A stretch of 64,000 bases of DNA. Source: Streptomyces sp. CB02414. GTDB lineage: Bacteria; Actinomycetota; Actinomycetes; Streptomycetales; Streptomycetaceae. This document shows positions 39,916 through 46,837 of the stretch, in pieces (the first letter of the stretch is position 1; every line of letters starts with the position of its first letter). Location of the stretch: contig NZ_LIPF01000005.1 of NCBI RefSeq assembly GCF_001905385.1, positions 310,001 through 374,000 of the forward strand, in the 5' to 3' direction. The position numbers and the translations under genes are program-made. Below the pieces are notes generated by a model. That model did not search any database and was not told the origin of the DNA. It was given only the letters and a program-made list of their open reading frames with translations.

Positions 39916-40917
39916 ATGTCGCACACCGCACCACCCACCGGACCGGGTACGGACGCGCAGTTGGCGGCCTCGTGGTCGGACTGGATCGGCGACCACACCG
40001 AGGCACTGATCGGGATCCCGCTGCGCATCGCGCTCATCGTCGTGGTCCTGCTGGTGCTGCGCGCGGTGGCCAAGCGGGCCATCACCCGGGTCGTCCAGCG
40101 CGTGCTGGAACCGTCGCCCGGCGAGACCGAGAGCAGCCGGCCCCGGCGCACGAACCGTGGGGCCGCGGTACTGCACCGCGACCGCTCCCGGGCACGGCAG
40201 CGCCGCGAACAGCGCGCCCGCACCATCGGCTCCGTCCTCAGCAGCGCCGTGACCATCGTGCTCTTCATGGTCGGCGTGGCCATGGTGCTCGAACAGGTCG
40301 GCATCGCCCTGGGACCGTTGCTGGCCAGCGCCGGCGTGGTGGGTCTCGCGATCGGCTTCGGCGCGCAGAGTCTGGTCGCGGACTACCTGTCCGGCCTGCT
40401 CATCATGATCGAGGACCAGTACGGCGTCGGCGACTCGGTCGACCTCGGGGAGGCCGTCGGCGAGGTGGAGCACGTCGGTCTGCGGCTGACGCACGTCCGC
40501 GACCTCAACGGCGGCCTGTGGCACATCCGCAACGGCGAGATCCTGCGCGTCCGCAACGACAGCCAGGAATGGGCGCGTGCCGTCCTGGACGTCGCCGTGG
40601 CCTACGACGCCGACCTCGACACGGTCCACCGCGTCCTGGAGGACACCGGCCGAGCCCTGCGCCAGGACCCGGACTTCGCGGACGTGCTGCTCGAGGACCC
40701 GGCGGTGTGGGGCGTGCAGTCCCTGGACGCCGACGGTGTCCTCGTGCGGCTCGCGGTCAAGACCGTGCCGCTCCAGCAGTGGGGCGTCACCCGCGAGCTG
40801 CGCCGCCGGGTGAAGGACGCCCTGGACGAGGCGGGCATCGACATCCCCTTCCCGCAGCGGACGGTGTGGATGCGCACGGACGCCGGGAAGCCCGGGGTCG
40901 ACGCGATGTCGCGCTGA
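39916..40917 (+). CDS. MscS-family mechanosensitive channel
   Basis: A 333-residue small-conductance mechanosensitive channel. It has two hydrophobic helices (LRIALIVVVLLVLRAVAKRAI; IGSVLSSAVTIVLFMVGVAMVLEQVGI) separated by a basic loop, and then the pore helix and beta domain LLASAGVVGLAIGFGAQSLVADYLSGLLIMIEDQYGVGDSVDLGEAVGEVEHVGLRLTHVRDLNGGLWHIRNGEI. The G/A-rich GVVGLAIGFGAQSLV pore signature is intact. It would release osmolytes on osmotic downshock. Confidence 0.93.
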   Translation: MSHTAPPTGPGTDAQLAASWSDWIGDHTEALIGIPLRIALIVVVLLVLRAVAKRAITRVVQRVLEPSPGETESSRPRRTNRGAAVLHRDRSRARQRREQRARTIGSVLSSAVTIVLFMVGVAMVLEQVGIALGPLLASAGVVGLAIGFGAQSLVADYLSGLLIMIEDQYGVGDSVDLGEAVGEVEHVGLRLTHVRDLNGGLWHIRNGEILRVRNDSQEWARAVLDVAVAYDADLDTVHRVLEDTGRALRQDPDFADVLLEDPAVWGVQSLDADGVLVRLAVKTVPLQQWGVTRELRRRVKDALDEAGIDIPFPQRTVWMRTDAGKPGVDAMSR

Positions 40918-41046
40918 CGCCGGGCGCGGCTTGCCGGAACGGCAAAGATCGTTGTCGTTCCGGCTTCGGCGGGTGCAGCCTGCACGCAGGACGCGAGACC
41001 GTCTCGCGCCCGGCCGGGCAGCCGGCCCGTCCGCCCAGGAGGCATC

Positions 41047-41682
41047 ATGACCGACACACCCGCGACGGCTCCCGCCGCGGAGTTCTGGGAAGCCCGCTAC
41101 CGCGACACCGACCGCGTCTGGAGCGGCCGCCCCAACGACCTGCTGGTCCGCGAGGCGGGCGACCTCGCCCCCGGTACGGCGCTGGACCTGGGCTGCGGCG
41201 AGGGCGCGGACGCCGTGTGGCTGGCCTCGCGCGGCTGGCGGGTCACCGGCGTGGACATCTCCGGCACCGCACTCGAACGCGCCGCCGGACACGCCGCGGA
41301 CGCCGGGGTCGGCGACCGCGTCGCCTGGGAACGCCACGAGCTGGGCAAGTCGTTCCCCGAGGGCTCCTTCGACCTGGTGAGCGCCCACTACCTGCAGTCC
41401 CCGGTCGAGCTCGACCAGCAGACGGTCCTGCGCGCCGCCGCGCGGACCGTGGCGCGCGGCGGCACCCTGCTGCTCGTCCTGCACGCCGGCTGGCCCTCCT
41501 GGCAGACCGAACCGCCGTTCGACGCCGTCTTCCCCACCCTGGACGGAGTCCTCGCCGAACTGGCCCTGCCGGACGACGAGTGGGCCGTCGAGACCAAGGA
41601 GACCGTCCGCCGGCCGAGCACGTCCCCCGAGGGCGTCGAGGGCTTCCGCGAGGACCACGTATGGCGCCTGCGCCGGGCATGA
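41047..41682 (+). CDS. Class I SAM-dependent methyltransferase (TehB/thiopurine-like)
   Basis: A 211-residue methyltransferase. AEFWEARYRDTDRVWSGRPNDLLVREAGDL is the usual lead for the TehB/thiopurine-methyltransferase-like group. The SAM motif is ALDLGCGEGADAVWLASRGWRVTGVDISGTALERAAGHA near residues 41-79, followed by FDLVSAHYLQSP. The acceptor is unknown. AGGAGGCATC precedes the ATG at 41047. The gene stands alone after the MscS gene and before a repeat-rich gap. Confidence 0.88.
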   Translation: MTDTPATAPAAEFWEARYRDTDRVWSGRPNDLLVREAGDLAPGTALDLGCGEGADAVWLASRGWRVTGVDISGTALERAAGHAADAGVGDRVAWERHELGKSFPEGSFDLVSAHYLQSPVELDQQTVLRAAARTVARGGTLLLVLHAGWPSWQTEPPFDAVFPTLDGVLAELALPDDEWAVETKETVRRPSTSPEGVEGFREDHVWRLRRA

Positions 41683-42009
41683 CCCCCGGGCGCGCCTTGG
41701 CTTGCGTCCCCGTGACCTGCCCGGCGCCCGAGGGCGACCTCATGACGCTGCACGCCAGGGACGGGCGGGACCGCCCTGCGAGCGCGCGTGCGTGCGGGTC
41801 GGCCGGGCGTGAGACGTGCTCGCGCCCCGATGCCTCTTCGCGAGCCGGCCGGGTGTGAGTCCTGCTCGCGTCCCGACGCCGCTCTCCGCGGCCGCCCGCG
41901 CCCCACGGCAACCTCGTGGTGCTGGGCACCACGGCGTCGGGACACGCGTCGTCCGGTCGCCCGCCCAGGCTGCCCCCGAGGCCGTCGGACACGGCGTCGG
42001 GACGCCGGG
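41683..42009. other. Repeat-rich intergenic stretch without a convincing gene
   Basis: This 327-bp gap lies between convergent methyltransferase and M20 peptidase genes. It holds an imperfect 34-bp direct repeat at 41801-41834 and 41847-41880 (29 of 34 positions identical, starting GGCCGGG and ending GATGCC or GACGCC). The inverse of the repeat end recurs as GGCGTCGGGA near 41935 and in the palindrome GGCGTC-GG-GACGCC at 41994-42007. No frame shows both a start signal and protein-like sequence. It is probably a termination and repeat zone, or decayed sequence. Confidence 0.6.
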
Positions 42010-43200
42010 TCAGCGCTCCCTGGCCGCCGCCGCGTGATGGGCCTCCCAGGCCTCGGCGCGCAGTCCGGGCCGGAGCAGGACGTCCGCCGCGGTGCAGGCC
42101 AGGGCGGCGGCCGCGGCGACGGTCACCTCCCGGGCCCGCTCCGAAGCGGCGGCCTCGGCGAACTCGGGGGTGTGGTCGGAGCCCTCCTCGCCCATGATCG
42201 CCACGAACGGGTGGACGGCCGGCACCCGCACACTCACGTTGCCGATGTCCGACGACCCCAGGTACACGCCCGGCACAGGCGGCGTCAGCGTGATGCCCGA
42301 CCCGGACAGATGCGCCGCGAACCGGTCGGACAGCACCCCGCTGTCCCGGAAGTGGTCGTAGCGGACCGTGGCGCGCTCCACCTCGGCGCGCGTGCCCGTG
42401 GCCCGGGCCACGCCCTCGGCGCACTCGCCCAGCTGCCCGGTCAGCTCGTCCAGCGCCCGCGAGGTGGCCGCCCGCAGCCCGAACAGCCCCTGGGCGTACT
42501 CCGGCACGATGTTGGTGGCCGTTCCTCCGTGCGTGACGATGCCCTGCACGTGCGAGGCCTCCGGCAGCCGCCGGCCGACCGCGCCCAGCACGTTGAACAG
42601 CTCCACCAGGGCCGCCAGCGCGTCGACGCCCTCGGTCGGATTGCCCGTCGGGTGCGCGGCCCGCCCGTGGAAGGCCACCCGGTACTGCACCTGCGCGGTC
42701 AGCGGCGCCCGCCGCCAGTCGTACACCCCGGGGTGGAACATCAGCGCCGCGTCCACCTCGTCGAACACCCCGGCGTCCACTTCGAGGGCCTTCCCGCCCC
42801 CGCCCTCCTCCGCGGGCGTGCCCACGGCCATGACGCATCCGGCCGAGCCGCCCAGCACCGCGTGGAGAGCCAGCGCCGCCCCCAGACCCGCCGCCGCGAT
42901 CAGATTGTGGCCGCAGGCGTGGCCGAGGCCCGGCAGAGCGTCGTACTCCAGCGGCAGCGCCACCGCGGGACGGCCCCGGCCCGAGCGCGCCGCGAACGCG
43001 GTCGGCATCCCCGCGACGCCCCGCTCCACCGCGAAACCGGCGCGTTCCAGCTCGCCGGAGAGCAGGGCCGCCGCCCGGTGCTCGGCGAAGGCGTACTCGG
43101 GGTCGGCGTGCAGCCGCAGCGCGACGTCCCACAGCGCCCCCGCCCGGCCGGCCACCTCCTGGCGGATGTCGTCGTGGACGTCGTCCGGCGTGCGGGTCAC
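42010..43200 (-). CDS. M20-family metallopeptidase / amidohydrolase
   Basis: A 396-residue zinc-type amidohydrolase of the M20D group, which cleaves N-acyl amino acids, carboxylated amides or dipeptides. LPLEYDALPGLGHACGHNLIAAAGLGAALAL carries the metal-binding HACGHN. VGTPAEEGGGGKALEVDAGVFDEVDAALMFHPG has the catalytic Glu pair, and the insertion domain has RVAFHGRAAHPTGNPTEGVDAL. The GTG at 43198-43200 is fixed by GAGGAGG 5 bases upstream. It diverges from the PLP decarboxylase-like gene, suggesting related substrates. Confidence 0.9.
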   Translation of the reverse strand: MTRTPDDVHDDIRQEVAGRAGALWDVALRLHADPEYAFAEHRAAALLSGELERAGFAVERGVAGMPTAFAARSGRGRPAVALPLEYDALPGLGHACGHNLIAAAGLGAALALHAVLGGSAGCVMAVGTPAEEGGGGKALEVDAGVFDEVDAALMFHPGVYDWRRAPLTAQVQYRVAFHGRAAHPTGNPTEGVDALAALVELFNVLGAVGRRLPEASHVQGIVTHGGTATNIVPEYAQGLFGLRAATSRALDELTGQLGECAEGVARATGTRAEVERATVRYDHFRDSGVLSDRFAAHLSGSGITLTPPVPGVYLGSSDIGNVSVRVPAVHPFVAIMGEEGSDHTPEFAEAAASERAREVTVAAAAALACTAADVLLRPGLRAEAWEAHHAAAARER

Positions 43201-43267
43201 GCGGCCTCCTCGGGTCGGATGCTCCGAATGCGTGCCGTTCCCGGGTTCCACCGCCCGGGTGCGGCGA

Positions 43268-43298
43268 CACCCGCCCGGTTTCGGCGCCGGGGCGGGTG
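43268..43298. promoter_or_regulatory. Nested inverted repeat in the divergent promoter
   Basis: CACCCGCCC (43268-43276) and GGGCGGGTG (43290-43298) are exact complements, with the palindrome CGGCGCCG (43282-43289) between them. It lies between the divergent M20 peptidase and decarboxylase-like genes (68 and 76 bp from their starts). A shared operator is plausible; strong hairpin formation is the alternative. Confidence 0.4.
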
Positions 43299-43373
43299 CA
43301 ATACGTTCCATGCGCCGCGCGGCCGTAGACCACGGAACCGGACGGCGCGTCCCGAACCGACGTGGGAGGAACG

Positions 43374-44840
43374 ATGGATCACTCGCGGGTGCCCGTACTG
43401 GAAGCGCTGCAGGACTTCCGCCGCCGGGGGGACATCGCCTACGGCCCGCCGGGACACAAGCAGGGCCGCGGGGTCGACCCGCGGGTCGCGGAGATCGTCG
43501 GCATGGACGTCTTCCGCTCCGACGTGCTCTCCCTCAACGGGCTGGACGACCGCCGCCAGTCCCAGGGGGTGGTGAGCCGGGCGCAGGAACTCATGGCCGA
43601 CGCCGTCGGCGCCGACCAGGCCTTCTTCTCCACCTGCGGCAGCTCCCTGTCGGTCAAGACCGCGATGCTGGCCGTGGCCGGCCCCGGCGAGAAGCTGCTG
43701 ATCTCGCGCAACGCGCACAAGGCCGTGGTCGCGGCCGTCGTCGTCAACGGCGTCGAACCCATCTGGGTGCACCCGAAGTTCGACGCCGAACGGCACCTCG
43801 CCCACCCGCCCGAGCCGGACGACGTACGCCGCAAACTGGCGGAACACCCGGACGCCAAGGGCATGTTGCTCATCACGCCCACCGACTGGGGGACGTGCGC
43901 CGACATCGCGGGCGTGGCCCGGGTCTGCCACGAGTTCGACATCCCCCTCATCGTGGACGAGGCCTGGGGCGCCCACCTGCCGTTCCACCCCGGCCTGCCC
44001 GCCTGGGGGATGGACACCGAGGCCGACCTGGTGGTGACCAGCGTCCACAAGATGGGCGGCGCCATCGAGCAGAGCTCCGTCTTCCACCTCCAGTACGACC
44101 GGGTCTCGCCCGAGGTGCTCAAACAGCGCGAGGACCTGCTGGGCACCACCAGCGCCTCCACCCTGGTGTTCGCCACGCTCGACGGCTGGCGCCGGCAGAT
44201 GGTCGAACAGGGCCGCGAACTGCTCGGAACCGCGCTCGGCCGGGCGGAACGCGTCCGCGCGGCGGTCGCCGCCATGCCGGGGCTGCGCCCCATGGGACAG
44301 GAGGTCGTCGACGCCGGGCTCGCCGCCGCCTACGACCCGCTCAAGATCGTGATCGACGTACGGGAACTGGGCGTCAGCGGCATGCAGGCGACCGAATGGG
44401 TGCGCGACCACTGCCACGTCGACCTCGGCGGCTCCGACACCTGCCGCATCAGCGCCTCGATCACCCACGCCGACGACGACCGGACGGAGGAGGTGCTGCT
44501 GGACGCCCTGCGCGCGCTCGTCGACGGGGCCGGGTCCATCGAACGCAGGCCGCCGGTGCGGCTGCCCGAGCCCTCCGCGCTGGAACTGGAACAGGCCATG
44601 CTGCCGCGCGCGGCGTTCTTCGCCCCGGTGGAGCACGTGCCCGCCGAACGGGCCGCCGGGCGCGTCTCCGCGGAGATGATCAGCCCCTATCCACCGGGTG
44701 TGCCCGTGGTCGCCCCCGGCGAGGTCATCACCGACGAGGTCCTGGACTACCTGCGCAGCGGCGCGGACCACGGCGTGCTCATCCCGGACGCGGCCGATCC
44801 GTCGGTGCGGACCCTGCGGGTGGTGCGCACCCCGCACTGA
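43374..44840 (+). CDS. Orn/Lys/Arg decarboxylase-family PLP enzyme (fold type I)
   Basis: A 488-residue protein related to bacterial lysine/arginine decarboxylases (short SpeA/CadA-like form without the wing domain). DIAYGPPGHKQGRGVDPRVAEIVG is the usual N-terminal gate. QAFFSTCGSSLSVKTAMLAVAGPGEKLLISRNAHKAV binds PLP phosphate, and the Schiff-base Lys is Lys226 in TSVHKMGGAIEQSS. PLIVDEAWGAHLPFHPGLP holds the Asp that pairs with the ring nitrogen. The substrate amino acid is not readable. GGAGGAACG precedes the ATG at 43374. A tight peptide-type operon begins 144 bp downstream and could be read through from it. Confidence 0.9.
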   Translation: MDHSRVPVLEALQDFRRRGDIAYGPPGHKQGRGVDPRVAEIVGMDVFRSDVLSLNGLDDRRQSQGVVSRAQELMADAVGADQAFFSTCGSSLSVKTAMLAVAGPGEKLLISRNAHKAVVAAVVVNGVEPIWVHPKFDAERHLAHPPEPDDVRRKLAEHPDAKGMLLITPTDWGTCADIAGVARVCHEFDIPLIVDEAWGAHLPFHPGLPAWGMDTEADLVVTSVHKMGGAIEQSSVFHLQYDRVSPEVLKQREDLLGTTSASTLVFATLDGWRRQMVEQGRELLGTALGRAERVRAAVAAMPGLRPMGQEVVDAGLAAAYDPLKIVIDVRELGVSGMQATEWVRDHCHVDLGGSDTCRISASITHADDDRTEEVLLDALRALVDGAGSIERRPPVRLPEPSALELEQAMLPRAAFFAPVEHVPAERAAGRVSAEMISPYPPGVPVVAPGEVITDEVLDYLRSGADHGVLIPDAADPSVRTLRVVRTPH

Positions 44841-44867
44841 GCGGGAGAGAGACAGTACCGTCCGACA

Positions 44868-44984
44868 GCTGTCCGATTTGTTGAAGAAGTTATCTCCTGA
44901 GTTTTTTGAGAAGAGAGGCATGCTTTGTGACTTCCCGGACACCTGTGGTGTGAAGGCCTTTGGCTACCAGAGGGAGATGGTGAA
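44868..44984 (+). promoter_or_regulatory. AT-richer leader of the peptide operon
   Basis: This stretch stands out by composition, with a run of six T at 44902-44907 and codon-like content unlike the neighbours. One frame reads protein-like for about 35 codons, from TTG at 44878 (including ATG at 44920) through SPEFFEKRGMLCDFPDTCG, but uses rare codons (TTA, AGA, TTT, CTT) and runs out of frame into the peptide gene. No good ribosome-binding site serves it. It may be a promoter and structured 5' leader, or a remnant of acquired coding sequence. AGGGAG at 44971-44976 is the ribosome-binding site of the peptide gene. Confidence 0.55.
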
Positions 44985-45170
44985 ATGCCTTCCAAGGACA
45001 AGGTGCTCGAGGAAGTCCGCACCGAGAACATCGACATCGAAGCAGCACTCGACCCCACCGAGCCCGACGGAGTCTTCCGCGACAGCCGCGAGTGCGCCGC
45101 GCTCGCCCTGCAGTCCGGAGGCACCACCCTGCTGCTTTCGCCGCCGACCCCGCGCCCCAAGAAGGGTTGA
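44985..45170 (+). CDS. 61-residue peptide, candidate RiPP-type precursor
   Basis: A small peptide whose two halves differ. Residues 1-33 are strongly acidic (KVLEEVRTENIDIEAALDPT, then EPDGVFRD), like a leader. Residues 34-61 are nearly free of acidic residues: one Cys at 37, an AALALQSGG hydrophobic-to-Gly turn, TTLLLS, and a PPTPRPKKG end. The ribosome-binding site AGGGAG lies 8 bases before the ATG. The next gene starts 21 bp downstream, and four coupled genes follow. I do not recognise the peptide family. A small structural or regulatory protein is the alternative. No lanthipeptide, lasso or sactipeptide core pattern is present. Confidence 0.7.
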   Translation: MPSKDKVLEEVRTENIDIEAALDPTEPDGVFRDSRECAALALQSGGTTLLLSPPTPRPKKG

Positions 45171-45191
45171 CGGACCGACGGGAGCAGTGAG

Positions 45192-45899
45192 ATGGAGCAG
45201 TCGAGCACGTCAGCCCTTCTCCAGGGAACGGTGCTGGACCTCGCTTCCGACGTGGTCTCCGCTCTTCGGAGCGGAGACCACGTACGAGCGGGGGGCACCC
45301 TCGTGGCAGGCGGACCGGGCGACGGCGTCGCACGCGCGGCGGTACGCGTCCTGGGCGCGGACCTGCTGCTGCCCACCACCCTGCTGAGACTTGAGCCCGG
45401 ACCCGGCCAACTCGCCTTGTTCCAGGAGGCCGTGGCGGCCCATCAGCCGCGCCCCGACGCGGCCCCGGCCGTCGCGTGGAGCCACTGGGCGATGACCCGG
45501 GCCCTGCACCGGCTGGGACAGACCCCGAACGGCCCGCTCGCCGGCGAGGCGGGTGCCGAACCCGACGCCGGCTGGCTCGACGGCGCCGGCTGGCAGTACC
45601 TGACCCATCAACTCGCCGTCCTCGCCCCGCTCGCCCTGCCCGGCGAGGAAAACGCGGTCATGCGCGCCGCACGCCGCCGCCCGGTGGACGTCGCCCGCGG
45701 CTTCGTACGGGCGGTACGCCGCCGCGACTGGCAGCAGGCGGCCGGAGCCGGACGCTGGCTCACCCTTCTGGACGGGGTGCCCGTCACCCTCGGCCTCGAC
45801 GCCGGCCTCGACTTCGTACGGCTCATGGGCGGCGGCGACCCACGGGTGGCCCTCCAGCTGGAGGCGGCGCGGCTGATGCCGGCCGGAGTGCTCCTGTGA
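45192..45899 (+). CDS. Uncharacterised 235-residue protein of the peptide operon
   Basis: I do not recognise a family. The sequence is Ala/Leu/Arg-rich and predicted mostly helical, with AVAWSHWAMTRALHRLGQTPNG, GAGWQYLTHQLAVLAPLALPGEENAVMRAARRRPVDVARGFVRAVRRRDWQQAAGAGRWLTLL and a helical end. The ATG at 45192 has GGGAG 7 bases upstream. An alternative GTG at 45303, with GGGGGG 7 bases upstream, would start just past a strong hairpin (45250-45283). The stop overlaps the next GTG (GTGA, 45896-45899). It has no signal peptide or membrane helix. Confidence 0.75.
   Translation: MEQSSTSALLQGTVLDLASDVVSALRSGDHVRAGGTLVAGGPGDGVARAAVRVLGADLLLPTTLLRLEPGPGQLALFQEAVAAHQPRPDAAPAVAWSHWAMTRALHRLGQTPNGPLAGEAGAEPDAGWLDGAGWQYLTHQLAVLAPLALPGEENAVMRAARRRPVDVARGFVRAVRRRDWQQAAGAGRWLTLLDGVPVTLGLDAGLDFVRLMGGGDPRVALQLEAARLMPAGVLL
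45250..45283 (+). promoter_or_regulatory. 15-bp perfect hairpin with UUCG loop inside or at the start of a gene
   Basis: ACGTGGTCTCCGCTC (45250-45264) is the exact complement of 45269-45283 around TTCG, giving a c(UUCG)g tetraloop, the most stable RNA loop type. It lies within codons 20-31 of the preceding gene model and 80 bp after the peptide stop. In peptide-modification operons such a hairpin can lower downstream expression relative to the precursor. No T-run follows. Confidence 0.7.
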
Positions 45900-46837
45900 A
45901 CGCCCGGCGGGTGGAGGAGGCCGCCCTGGACTGGGTGCGGGCCCACCGCGACCGCTTCGCGCTCGGCGAGGACGCGCTCGCGGCGGACGGCCAGGTCAAC
46001 CGCACCTGGAAGCCACTGGGCGAACTGGCCCAGGTGTGCGCGTCCGTGTCCGCCCGCACCCCGGCCTCGGACCCGCTGCACGCGCCGGTGGCCGAGCTGC
46101 TGGACTTCGCCTGGCAACAGACCCGCGAGGGCGAGATGTTCCCGCTGATGCAGTCGCTGGAACCCTTCGCCACCTACCCGCTGGAGGTCTACGCGGCCTT
46201 CGCCTCGGCCGGCTACCGCCACCCCGGCTACGAGGCGTCCGCCGCCGTGGTGGCCCGCACCCGGGGCTGGCGGCTGACCGAGCAGTACCCCACCCGGCGG
46301 CTCGGCGTCATCGAGGCCGAACGGCGCAGCGGCCTGCGCCCGCACGGCGGGGTGCCGCAGGCGCTGGACCGCACCTGGCTGGGCGGCCTGCCCGAGCCGT
46401 GGACCTTCGAACGCGCGGCCGGATATGCCCTGACCCACGTCGTCTTCCACCTCACCGAGTGGGGCCGCACCCCGCAGGGCGTGCCACCCGACCTGGCGGA
46501 CTACCTGCGGCACTGGCTGCCGCCCTGGCTGGACACCTGCCTCGACGCCCGCATGTACGACCTGAGCTGCGAGCTGCTGGCGGTGGCGGCGAGCCTCCCG
46601 GACCCGCCGGAGCCGGCCGTCCTGGAGGACGCCTGGCACCGCGTCACCGCGGCCCAGCACGCCTGCGGCGCAGTCCCCGAGGAGGGCGCCCTCCAGGACG
46701 CCGCCCCACCGGGGCGGGACGATCCCTACGCCTTCACCGACTGCTACCACTCCACCCTGATGGCGCTGTTCGCCGCGGCCCTCACCACGGCACCGGTGCG
46801 CGACGCGGACCACGCCGGACAAGGAGTGCCCGGATGA
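45896..46837 (+). CDS. Uncharacterised paralogue A of the peptide operon (313 residues)
   Basis: This and the next gene are clear paralogues. Shared blocks include WxxAHRDxF near the N-terminus, KPLGELAQVC, LEPF, YPTRRLG, TWLGGLPEPWTFE, YALTHVVFHLTEWG, PDLADYLRHWLPPWLD, and a late AQHACGAVPEEGA followed by YHSTLMAL. The helical repeats ending in Q-x-x-G-A-P and YHxTL recall alpha/alpha-toroid proteins (terpene cyclase or prenyltransferase-like). The invariant HxxFHLT(D/E)WG suggests a metal or active site. I recall similar proteins under DUF6895 but cannot verify that. The GTG start overlaps the previous stop. Confidence 0.75.
   Translation: MNARRVEEAALDWVRAHRDRFALGEDALAADGQVNRTWKPLGELAQVCASVSARTPASDPLHAPVAELLDFAWQQTREGEMFPLMQSLEPFATYPLEVYAAFASAGYRHPGYEASAAVVARTRGWRLTEQYPTRRLGVIEAERRSGLRPHGGVPQALDRTWLGGLPEPWTFERAAGYALTHVVFHLTEWGRTPQGVPPDLADYLRHWLPPWLDTCLDARMYDLSCELLAVAASLPDPPEPAVLEDAWHRVTAAQHACGAVPEEGALQDAAPPGRDDPYAFTDCYHSTLMALFAAALTTAPVRDADHAGQGVPG

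Noticed and set aside
39433..41658. A 741-codon minus-strand open frame covering the MscS and methyltransferase genes.
   Set aside because: The plus-strand MscS channel and methyltransferase have full family motifs; the antisense translation has none.
41816..42037. A 73-codon plus-strand open frame in the repeat-rich gap.
   Set aside because: Translation is low-complexity Ala/Arg/Pro, no ribosome-binding site, and it runs into the end of the M20 gene.
44878..44984. A separate protein-coding gene in the peptide-operon leader.
   Set aside because: No ribosome-binding site at any start, codon use foreign to the genome, and the frame continues into the peptide gene out of phase. Kept as a finding, not called as a gene.
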